Below are positions 18,711-27,900 of a stretch of DNA of 64,000 bases, one piece after another. This DNA comes from Meghimatium bilineatum (Eukaryota; Mollusca; Gastropoda; Stylommatophora; Philomycidae), in contig CM067315.1 of NCBI GenBank assembly GCA_034231615.1, forward strand, positions 10,997,915-11,061,914, written 5' to 3'. Below the pieces are notes generated by a model, which searched no databases, was not told the DNA's origin, and saw only the letters and a list, made by a program, of their open reading frames with translations. The position numbers and the translations under genes were made by a program. How positions within the stretch are numbered: the first letter of the stretch is position 1; the number at the start of each line of letters is the position of its first letter.

Positions 18711-19407
18711 CTATCCCATTCCTAATGCAATTTTTCCTTGAATAATATTACTAACAATTCCTATATCAAGTCTTTCTCTTATAGTAGTATTAAATATATT
18801 TAAATCTTGTAACATTTTCTTATCACAAACTTCATTTCTAGTTTTCCCTATCTTCATTTTGTAAATAACAGATGCCATGATTCATAGCAGCTTCATCAAC
18901 TCTATTAATTGGTTTACTCCAAGGTTGTGTTGTAAAATCTGGTGGATTACCATATGGATCTTTTAACCTTTTCTTTAAATTAGTTCCAGGATCTGTAAAA
19001 TTATGACCTGGTAAATGTAATTCAAATGGTAGTTTATTATATTATTTAAATTCCGCCGAAGACGGATGTGTCGGGCCATTGGCGCAAATAAAACGGCGAC
19101 ACAACGCCTTTCCATTCTCTGGACTACATCCTGCTGGAAATCTAGTAGGACAATGGTCCTGCTACAAGAGAATTCAGCGGGAGTTTGAGAATGAAAGCTG
19201 AAGAAGAAGAAGATATTATTTAAATTACCGCCATCATAAACTACTTCTGAAGCTATAATGAATTTAATTTTTATAGTTCCACAGATTAACACACACATAC
19301 CCTGTAACATATTTCTATTATTTTTGCTTTTTTGAATATTCTAAATCTGAAGTATCTGTTTTCTTTCTACATTTTACACAGTATAACATTTCAGCCATTG
19401 CTGTCAT
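18711..19407 (-). pseudogene. Polinton zinc-ribbon plus phospholipase-A2-like gene, broken
   Basis: From an ATG at 19407 the minus strand encodes a Cys-rich start (CVKC pair, later CVLICG pair). This resembles the small zinc ribbon placed ahead of this domain in some Polintons. Further on it has a parvovirus-VP1-type phospholipase A2-like region: PFELHLPGHNF, DPGT (calcium-loop position), INRVDEAAMNHGICY (active-site helix position), ending at 18711. The usual HD pair reads HG here, so the catalytic partner Asp is missing. The gene is broken by frameshifts near 19340 and 18855 and by a SINE2 insertion at 19053-19212. The family role is inferred; related domains act in membrane breaching by virus particles. 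Confidence 0.6.
19053..19212 (+). mobile_element. SINE2 reference copy with 14-bp target-site duplication
   Basis: A complete 160-bp element from 'ccgccgaagacggatgtg' to the tail gaagaagaagaag. It is flanked by atattatttaaatt at 19039-19052 and 19213-19226. Internal landmarks are 'gggccattggcgcaaataaa' and the near-palindrome ggacaatggtcc. The duplication shows a recent retroposition into the phospholipase-like gene. No tRNA-type A/B box is obvious, so its RNA origin is unknown. Confidence 0.9.
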
Positions 19408-19452
19408 TTTACAATAAAAATGATAGAACAAAGTTATGATAATGTAGTCAGC

Positions 19453-20150
19453 ATCATCATCAGGTGCCATGCCGGCTGGCGTAGGCGGTCATGGCTCTCC
19501 ACAGCTCTCTGTCCACAGTATTATGTATCAAAGTCGTTGTTGTTTCCTTGCCATGCCAGGCTGTCAAACTGTCTAATATTTTCTCACCTTTTCTGTCAAT
19601 TTTGCCTGTTGTGACTATGTTCTCTAAACCAACCTGTCTCATGAAGTGGCAAAAAAAGAAGATTGCCTTTTTCTTATATTGTTGATTAAGGTCTGTTTCG
19701 CATTTGACTCTTCCAACACCTCTACATTAGTTTTTCTGTCAGTTCATGGTATTCTCAGCATTCGTCTGTAGAACCACATCTCTGTTGCCTCTAATTTCCC
19801 AATTTCCAGTGTGTTTATTGTCCAAGTTCGCACCCATATGTTAGTATAAGGGTTATATAGCATTGCAGAACTCTCTTTCTCACCTCTAATGACAAGGTCA
19901 TATTACAGAGTATATTTTTCATTTTTCTGAATTTTGTTTTTGCCTGTCCTATTCTGCTTCTTATTTCTGTTGAACTTCTTTCATCTGCCGTAATCCTTGT
20001 ACCTAAATATTTGAATTGGGCGACCTGTTTTAATACTATATCATTCACTTTGATCTTGCAAGGTGCGTTATTTTGTTTCTTTGAAATAACCATTACTTCT
20101 GTTTTCTTGATATTTAAGAAGAGGGGCCTTTCTCTTTAATTTCTCTGACT
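19453..20150 (-). mobile_element. RTE-A LINE, 5'-truncated, about 700 bp
   Basis: The minus strand encodes NIKKTEVMVISKKQ, VAQFKYLGTRITADERSS, RSRIGQAKTKFRKMK and YGCE, continuing in other frames to GLENIVTTGKI and ILDSLTAWHGKE. It ends with a GAT-repeat tail (atcatcatc on plus at 19453). The KYLGT/IGQA pattern is that of RTE-type reverse transcriptases. It separates the phospholipase-like gene from the protease gene. Confidence 0.75.
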
Positions 20151-20159
20151 ACTAGATAA

Positions 20160-20570
20160 CCTAGTAGAAATAGATAATATAAAATTACCAAATGAACCTC
20201 TTACAAACTTTCAACTATTAGATGCTGTTAAAAAATTAAAAATACCAAATTTTAGAGGTGTATTTATAAGAACAGAACTACAAGAACAAAAAAATCAAAT
20301 AAAAAAAGAATGTGGAATAATGAATTTAGATGGCGATTTAACTGATAAAACAAAAGGTACTCATTGGATTGCATGGTATAAAATACAACTAAAAATAATA
20401 ATGATAAAATATATTTGGATAGTTTTGGAATTCAACCACCATTAGAATTAATAGATTATCTTCGTGAAATACTAGGAGATATACAATATTTTACTGATCA
20501 AATACTTACTTTTAATACAGTAATTTGTGGACATTTATGTTTACAGTTTTTAAAAGAAATAAATAATTAA
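20160..20570 (+). pseudogene. Polinton adenain-type cysteine protease, frameshifted
   Basis: The plus strand encodes FQLLDAVKKLKIPNFRGVF, ECGIMNLDGDL and GTHWIAWY (catalytic His). After a frameshift near 20385 it continues with YLDSFGIQPPLELI (Asp) and VICGHLCLQFL (catalytic Cys), ending at TAA 20568-20570. The order His-Asp-Cys with a GTHW and CGHLC context is typical of the maturation protease of Polintons, related to the adenovirus protease. The N-terminus is cut by the RTE-A insertion. It converges on the polymerase gene and their stop codons overlap. Confidence 0.75.
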
Positions 20571-22511
20571 TTAAAACCAAATGGATAAGTTGTTATTCCA
20601 TTTTTACATATATTATCTTTTATCATCAAAAGGTGATGATTTTTTATTTATTTCATTTATAAACATTTCATGTTTTTCAGAATTCATAGTATACATTTTG
20701 TTATATTGTACTGTGGAATTTAATAAATAGCTTTTATAATCTTCAAATTTTATTTCTTTTTAATTGTTGATTTTGACAACGCCTTTTATTTCTTTCTTTT
20801 CTTCTTCAACACCTAATGTTTTAAATGAATATGCTTTACTTCCTAATGTTATAAATTCTGTCATTGTTTTTCCGTTTAATTCATCTTTAAATTTTCCTAC
20901 AAATTTTTTATTTGTTTCAGAATATAATGGATGATATTTTGGATAATCATTGTATCTAATTCATCTTTCATATTTTCTAATTCGTTATATAAATCCTTAG
21001 TATATATGTTTAAAACTAAACTGTCCGTATCTCCATATAAAATTTCATTATCTGGAAATTGTTTAGTAAATTTATTATAACAAAACTCATACATCAATAA
21101 TTTGCTAAGATCAAGAATACACATCCCCAAATAGATTGGTTTGTTAAATTTAATTGATGTTTAATATTTTGTATTCCAATAAAATTGTTATTAAAAAATA
21201 TCACGTCTATAAAAGATGGTTTAGAATATAATTTAATTGCCTCCTTTTTATTAGTAACTAGTTTTAAATTAACTCGTTCTCTAATATTTTCCATTGTCTT
21301 TCCAAAGAATGAACAATTCATATTTTTTGGTAGATCTTTCTCAGATTCAGATTTTGCTTTCTTTCTTTGTTCTGTGTTAAAATCAATGTATGGTTTCAAC
21401 CAAGCTTCGTCTTTAAAATAAATAATTCTATGAATTTTGCTTACTTCCATTCCAAGAGATAAATAGAACCTTCAATACTTTATAATGAAGAACATATCTT
21501 TCTTAATTTTTAAAATCGAATTGCAATTTGGGAACCTTTCCTAATTTCTCTTCACCCGATAAATTCAATTGATATTGATATAATTCTTTTCTTTTAGTTA
21601 TTATTCCTTGAGGTGCTAAAGGATATTTAAATATTTTTCTTTTACATTCATTTGTGTATTCTAAATCAACTTCAATTATATATCTTCCTGTGTGTCTTAT
21701 AAACTTTTCAGGGTTTTCCCATCTATAATCTCCTATTGGTAATAGTTGTGACACTGACCATCCATATAAATTATTTGCATCCAAATATTGTAAATAACAA
21801 TATTTAAGAAATTTTCTAATATCTAATTTTTTCTCCTTTTTTTTTTCTTTAAAAGATCTAAAAATGTCTTTGCATTCAAAATCTTCAATAATTTTATTTC
21901 CATCATCATAATTTGGTGTTTGTTTATAAAATGCTTTTGGCAATCTTTTTCCTAATACTTCTGAAAATCCACCTCTTATTGATTTTTCATACATTAAAAT
22001 CATATGAGTATCAGATAATAATTATAATTCAACTCCTGTATATTTTAATCCACATTGCCATGTTAATCCAGGTAGAGAGAAACAATAACATGGATCAATT
22101 TCATATTTTTAATTGAATTCTCTAAATTTCTCAAAAGCATCTGCTAGAATTAATACATCTGTTTGTAAATAAATATCATGATAATCTTGAAAAGTTTTAC
22201 AATTGAATGTTTTCCAAATTTTTTTGTGCATGTTCATATTTTCCTTTGTAATTCCTTCTTGTCTAAATGTTGAATAAAATTTATCAATTAGAGGCAATTG
22301 TTTCTTTAAATTTTCTATAGAACCAATATATTCATATGGATAAATTCCTTTGAATGTTCTTTCATTTTTATCATTTAAATATTTTAATGCATTATATTCT
22401 TTTTCATTAAAATTATTATTCAAAAATGTAAAATCTTCATCTAACATTCCTTTAGAAATATTATCAACTGAAGTTGTCCAGAATCTATAACTATAAAGAA
22501 ATCTTAATTTT

Positions 22512-23030
22512 CTCTAAATCATCATCAAGTGTCGTCTCCGCAACGAAGGTTGGCTGTACGGATCTCCAACATCCCATGTCTGTTGTCTTGGTGGTGCACT
22601 CTGCTAGACTGTAACCTGTCCATCGTGTGATGTTACTCTCCCACTTGTATCTCTGCCTACCTTTTGCTGGCTTCCCTTTGACTTTGCCCTCATGTAAAGT
22701 CTTCAATAAGGTGTCATGTCTTTTAATGTGACCAAAATATTTTATTTTCCTGATCTTTATTTCTCTTAGTAGTTCTTTCTTCATATTAAGTGTCTATAGC
22801 ACCTCTTTATTTGTTTTCTTATCTTTCCATGATGTTCTCCCTATTCTTCTATATACCTACATCTCAAATGCATCAATTCTGTCTTATAATTGTTTATTTA
22901 GTGTCCATGTTTCTGAGCCATACATTAAAATAGAGTAGATATAGCATTTTATAATTCTCATTTTTAACTTGTTTGTAATTTGTTTAGATGTTAATATTTT
23001 CCTCATGTCATTGAAGCTACTTTTCTATAA
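22512..23030 (-). mobile_element. RTE-B LINE inserted in the polymerase gene
   Basis: The minus strand encodes ILMYGSETWTLN-like pieces (shifted frames), then KYFGHIKRHDTLLKTL, HEGKVKGKPAKGRQRYKWES and WTGYSLAECTTKT. It ends in a GAT-type tail (atcatcatc at 22518 on plus). It is the same family as 26153-26370. Target-site duplication not resolved. Confidence 0.75.
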
Positions 23031-23289
23031 GAACTTCCATATTCAATAGAAATATATTCTTGTAACCTTCTTATCATCGTTTTCATATTTCTTTAATTCT
23101 TCTATAATAAATTGAAAATCATATCTACTTCCATTGTGAAAAAATACTGGAATAATTTTAGAATGTTTACCTTCTTTTGTATTACATGATTGGCATGCAG
23201 CGCCTCTATATTTTCCATTAAAATGATTATGTTCTCTTATTTTTGTATCAAGTATAATTCTTCTTCTTTCGTTCACTTGAAACATGTCT

Positions 23290-23765
23290 ATATCTGTAAT
23301 TCTGTCTCCTTAATAAAACTCACTGTCTTTTGTAGTTCAGACAGTGTCCCATAGAGCTTTGATTCCAGTGTTGTTTCCTCTGGCCAATATGTCTGCCTCA
23401 TATAAATAACCAAATGGTCAGAGGGTGTCCGACAAAGTGGATGGTGCCGCAGTAACCTAATGAACAAATAGTAAAGCAAAATGAGTTAAACAGGTTACTA
23501 AAACACTTACCTTGCCTATTAATAAAAATATATTAAAAAAATTATATATAAAAAAACATACAATAAAACTAAACAGGACAATTCTCCACGTATCGGCTCA
23601 AATTGAACCTTTTTCAAGAGACAAACAACAGAAAATTAAGATTTTTTGATAGTTATAGATTCTCGTGTGGGACTGCCCGACCAGTCTTAGTTTCCAGCCC
23701 CTGATGGCTGAACTAAGCCCCATCACCACTGCACGGTTCTGGCCTCGATGGGGTCAAGTATAATA
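23290..23765. mobile_element. Insertion with SINE-D end in the polymerase gene
   Basis: Polymerase coding stops near 23,766 and resumes near 23,285. The right part (23671-23757) is a SINE-D copy: 'gactgcccgaccagtcttag', 'ctgaactaagccccatcacc', 'ggcctcgatggggtcaa'. The left part, including a minus-strand reading frame at 23288-23479 (RQTYWPEETTLES), is unrecognised, so the extent of one element is uncertain. Confidence 0.5.
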
Positions 23766-23999
23766 AATTCTTTAGTGCAGATTTCATTACAATTATGATA
23801 TTTATGTCCTTTTACTATTATTTTGTTTTATGGAAATTTTTCTTTACATATTGTAATGAATTCAGCTGTGTAAGTTTGCATTTATTGGTTTTTCTAGTAA
23901 AGTAATTTAATTTCCCATCTATATGTTCGTAATTTCAACAAATTTTTCTTTTGCATCTACACCAGAGTAAAATATATAAACAGATGAAATTATATGAAA

Positions 24000-24136
24000 A
24001 TCATCATCATCAGGTGCAAGCCAGCTGGCATAGGCAGTCATGGCTCTCCACAGCTCTCTGTCCACAGTATTATGTATCACGGTCGTTGTAGTTTCCTTGC
24101 CGTGCCAGGCTGTCAAACTGTCTAATATTTTCTCAC
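24000..24136 (-). mobile_element. RTE-A LINE, short 5'-truncated copy
   Basis: Same 3' end as 19453-20150, with only about 137 bp kept (ILDSLTAWHGKETTTT, DRELWRAMTAYAS on minus) and the GAT-type tail at the left. It sits inside the polymerase gene just after the Exo I block. Confidence 0.8.
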
Positions 24137-24720
24137 GTATATATGAGGATACTTGAATTCCATGTGAATATACTTCGTGCTTAAATAAATTTTCTGTATA
24201 TGAATTAGTAGGATTTGGTTGAAGAGAAGAAATAAGAATATTTACAGATTCAAAATGACAATAAAAAACAAATGGTAACTTTAATTTAAAATGGTGATTT
24301 TCAAATTTCAATATTGTTCCCTTTTCAGGTACTATAAGTTTAGATAAAGGATCTATCAGATGATTTAATAAAGATTTCTTAGAGAAATATGGTTGTAAAC
24401 ATCTTCTACAAGGAAAAACTTTATTATGATCATAATTGAACCTAAAGAAGTAATTAAACAATAATGAGTATTTCTATCTTGCTCAACATATAATAAATCT
24501 ATTATGTGTTCTCTTTCATCATTAAAACATGATAAATGAAAGGATAAATTGATTTCAAAACTTCTTGCTTTTTTAATGCAAATATATTAAACACGATTTC
24601 AGGATTATTATTTTCAAATCTATCAAACACTGAATTATTTACTCTAATATAGTTATTATCTTTAAATTGATCAAACACAGAATCATTTAATCTAATTGGA
24701 TATTCTATTCCTTCCATATT

Positions 24721-24882
24721 CTTCTTTCTTCTTCAGCGTTCATTCTCAAACTCCCGCTGGATTTCTCTTGTAACAAGACTATGGTCCTACAAGATTTCCA
24801 GTTGAATATAGTCCAGAGAATGGAAATGCATTGTGTTGCCGTTTTATTTGCGCCAGTGGCTCAACACATCCGTCTTCGGCGG
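24721..24882 (-). mobile_element. SINE2 copy with 14-bp target-site duplication
   Basis: Full-length antisense copy (cttctttcttcttcagcg to cttcggcgg). The direct repeat attccttccatatt occurs at 24707-24720 and 24883-24896. It lies within the polymerase gene. Confidence 0.9.
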
Positions 24883-25043
24883 ATTCCTTCCATATTTATA
24901 CAATCTTCCTAATCTTTATTATTAGATACTCTAGGAGGATTTCTTATGTTGTGTTCAATTCTCAACATATAACAAATTATACACCACAAAAAATATTTGT
25001 CATCTTTATTTTGTATATTTATTATATAAGTACTTTTAAAAGG

Positions 25044-25063
25044 CATGGCACCTGATGATGATG
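25044..25063 (-). mobile_element. 20-bp RTE-A scrap with 23-bp target-site duplication
   Basis: catggcacctgatgatgatg equals the last 20 bp of RTE-A, as seen reversed at 19453. It is flanked by direct repeats of 23 bp at 25021-25043 and 25064-25086 that differ at one base (g25030 versus c25073). It is an extremely 5'-truncated insertion in the N-terminal part of the polymerase gene. Confidence 0.8.
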
Positions 25064-25386
25064 ATTATATAACTACTTTTAAAAGGAAGTTCGAAATATG
25101 AAGATCCTCTCATTGTTCTTACATTTACTAATACTACTGTTGTTTTAAACATTTCATAAAATACATTACCACTTCCTTTTTGATTAAAGTTATCAATCCA
25201 ATCTATAAAATGATCTCTGATTTCATCATATATAATATCCAAATGATTCATGGAATTTAAAAGTCGAAAACCAGCATTATAATAAACTACAATATATGTT
25301 TTATCAAAAACACAATGAATTATAATATTTAGCTTTTTACTTCCATTATTAAAATTATCAGCATAATCTCTCACTCTATTTTTTAT

Positions 25387-25593
25387 ACGATTAAAATATC
25401 TATTATATATATTTATCTATATATACTATATACTATAAAAATACTATAAATTTATCAATACTATAAAATTATAAATACTCTATTCTATATAAATACTCTA
25501 TTTATCAACATTTTTTCCTTATTTATTTATAACATATTTTATTTGTGGATTTTCTTCAGCCATTTTTAGGGTAACTTTTTTAATAAATAATAT
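25387..25593. other. AT-rich spacer in the Polinton
   Basis: Very AT-rich, with short near-repeats of 'atactataaa' and 'ataaatactct'. It overlaps the last few polymerase N-terminal codons near 25,400. A 14-codon minus-strand frame (MAEENPQIKYVINK) is present but too short to call. Confidence 0.5.
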
Positions 25594-25809
25594 TTAATCT
25601 GAATGTCTTTCAATAAACTTATTATAAACTTCTTTATATTTTTCTTTATTGTTTTTATAATATTCTTGTTTTATTGGTTTACAACACTCATTACTAGATG
25701 CTCGATAAACATTTTTAACTTTACTTTCTTTTGAATATTCGGAATATGGTTTTAAAATATGACATTTTCTACATACTTTTTCCGTGTTTATTTTTAGTAT
25801 ATATTTTAA
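25594..25809 (-). pseudogene. Small Cys-rich basic protein of the Polinton, no ATG
   Basis: An open minus-strand frame of about 65 codons ends at 25594: EKVCRKCHILKPYSEYSKES ... SSNECCKPIKQEYYKNNKEK ... FIERHSD. The CxxC followed by CC and a lysine-rich helix resembles small zinc-finger proteins of the 'C..C....F.....C..C...Y...N' kind linked with mobile DNA and HNH-type nucleases. No histidines of an HNH site are seen. There is no ATG in frame, so it is either 5'-damaged or a remnant. Its 5' end faces the integrase gene 7 bp away, suggesting a divergent promoter region. Function not assigned. Confidence 0.4.
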
Positions 25810-25816
25810 ATTTTAA

Positions 25817-27054
25817 ATGAGTAAAATTAATCTAGACTTATTAAAAGCATTAGGTATTTATATAATCCAATTTTAGGATCAGGAATTAATTGGTCAAGTG
25901 ATTTAGCAAATGAATTACATAAACCTATTATTAAAAAGTTTCCTAAAAGAAAAGCAATTGTAAATGGTATTGATGAAATATGGGGCAGCTGATTTAGTTG
26001 ATGTGTCAATGTATTCAAAAGAAAATAAACATTATCAATTTCTATTAACTGTTATAGATGTATTTAGTAAATATGCATGGGCAATACCTATTAAAAAATA
26101 AAAGTGGAATTGGTGTTTCTGAAGCATTTAAAAAGGTATTTAAGGATAGTAATCATCATCATCATCATGTGTCGTCTCCGCAACGAAGGTTGGCTGCAAC
26201 GTATCTCCAACATCTCCTGTCTCTTGTCTTGGTGGTGCACTCTGCTAGACTGTAACCTGTCCATCGTGTGATGTTACCCTCCCACTTGTATCTCTGCGTA
26301 ACTCTTGCTCGCTTCCCTTTGACTTTACCCTCAAGTAAGGTCTTCAATAGGCTGTCATGTCTTTTAATGTGATAGTAAAAGAAAACCTTTATATCTTTGG
26401 GTTGATAAAGGTAAGGAATTTCATAACAATAATATGAAAACTATTAGAAGAAAATAATATAAATATTTATTCTACAGAAAATGAAGAAAAAAGCTGTATT
26501 GTTGAAAGAGGGAATGGAACTGACACAAAAGATGTTTAAATATTTTACTGCTAATAACAGAAATAAATACTATAATGTTTTAGATGAATTAGTAAATACT
26601 TATAATAATACTAAACATTCTTCAATAAAAATGTTGAAGGTAGTAAAAAAGAAAATGAAAAAAAATTTTATGAACATTTATTTGGTGTAAGTGATTCTAT
26701 TGAAAACATGTCTTGCTCAAAATTAATAAAGTTAAAATTTAAAGATGGAGATTTGAGTAAGAATAATAAAGAAAACAGGAATATTTGAAAAAGGTTATAC
26801 AAATAGATGGACAACAGAAATATATTAGTGAAATTAAATGTACAAACCCTATAACATATAAAAAAAGGGATTTAAATAGTGAAGAAATTATAGGTTCTTT
26901 TTATGAACAAGAATTACAGAAAAGGGCCCAAAATTTTAATATTAATTCATTATTAAATAAATCTAGATTACGTATAAAATATAACCGTTCAGATATTAAT
27001 CAATTAAAAGTTATTATTCCTAATATGTTAATTAATTATTTATTAGAAATATAA
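25817..27054 (+). pseudogene. Polinton retroviral-type DDE integrase, broken
   Basis: ATG at 25817 (MSKINLDLLKALG). Core pieces in order are: a first catalytic Asp in ADLVD near 25,990; FLLTVIDVFSKYAWA near 26,060; a second Asp in LWVDKGKEF near 26,400; a Glu region ENEEKSCIVERGN near 26,490 (usually ERWN; W is replaced by G). A C-terminal block follows (TNPITYKKRD, GSFYEQELQKR), typical of the Maverick integrase tail, and the stop is at 27052-27054. Frameshifts near 25,862, 25,986 and 26,095 and a 218-bp RTE-B insertion disable it. The enzyme would have inserted the element's ends into host DNA. Confidence 0.8.
26153..26370 (-). mobile_element. RTE-B LINE, 5'-truncated, in the integrase gene
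   Basis: 218 bp, flanked by gatagtaa at 26145-26152 and 26371-26378. The minus strand encodes KTLLEGKVKGKRARVTQRYK and WTGYSLAECTTKTRD, with a five-unit ATC tail on the plus strand at the left. It is the same family as 22512-23030. Confidence 0.9.
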
Positions 27055-27573
27055 ATTTTTGTATTTTAATTTATTAAACAGTTCAATTATTAATATATAT
27101 TTCTAATGATAAACTAGATACATTTTTGAAATGTGTTGAAAAGTTTGAAAAAGAAAATAAACAAATATATTTCTAATGATAAACTAGATACATTTATGAA
27201 ATGTGTTGAAAAGTTTGACAAAGAAAATCAAAAAATATATTTCTAGTGATAAACTGCTGGTAGATACATTTATGAGATGTGTTTTAAAATGTCTGAAAAA
27301 GAAAATCAAAAAATATATTTCTAATGATAAACTAGATTCTTTTATGAAGTGTGTTGAAAAGTTTGAAAAAGAAAATAAAAAAAATATATTTCAAGTAATA
27401 AACTACCTGTAGATACATTTATGAAATGTGCTGAAAAGTATTAAAATCAAAAGATATATTTCTAATGATAAAATAGATACATTTATGAAATTATGTGTTG
27501 AAAAGTTTGAAAAAGAAAATAAAAAAATATATTTCTAGTAATAAACTATCGGTAGATACATTTATGAAATGTG

Positions 27574-27900
27574 TTAAAAAATTTGAAAAAGAAAATCAAA
27601 TAATTTTTTTTTAATGATAAAATAGATACATTTATGAAATGTGTTGAAAAATTTGAAAAAGAAAATCAAAAAACATATTTCTAATGATAAACTAGATACA
27701 TTTAAGAAATGTGTTGAAAAGTTTGAAAAAGAAAATAAAAAATATATTTCTAATGATAAACTACCGGTAGATACATTTATGACATGTGTTGAAAAGTTTG
27801 AACAAGAAAATAATAAAAACATATTTCTAATGATAAACTATATACATTTATGAAATGTGTTGAAAAGTTTCAAAAATGAAAAAATCAAAAAATACATTTC
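27574..27900. repeat. Satellite sub-block shared with 51660-51986 and 59790-60116
   Basis: The three places carry the same order of monomer variants, including a shared oddity (aatcaaataattttttttta) at about 27594, 51680 and 59810. They are separated by 24 kb and 8 kb, so these are dispersed copies of one higher-order segment. Confidence 0.8.

Larger units (their letters stand above)
20567..25400 (-). pseudogene. Polinton protein-primed family B DNA polymerase, heavily interrupted
   Basis: Minus-strand pieces in order: a region with MRGSSYFELP near 25,100; a Cys pair (CRRC) near 24,400; Exo I at YCHFES near 24,260; a zinc-like GKYRGAACQSC near 23,200; an exonuclease block HNGSRYDFQF near 23,125. 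These are followed by YLQTDVLILADAFEKF near 22,140, motif A DANNLYGW near 21,770, motif B-type FFGKTMEN near 21,300, motif C YGDTDSL near 21,028 and a C-terminal GKFKDELNG near 20,890. This order is that of the pPolB of Mavericks/Polintons. Exo I has H where D is expected. The gene carries several frameshifts and five insertions (RTE-B, SINE-D, RTE-A, SINE2 and a 20-bp LINE scrap), so it is dead. Confidence 0.85.
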
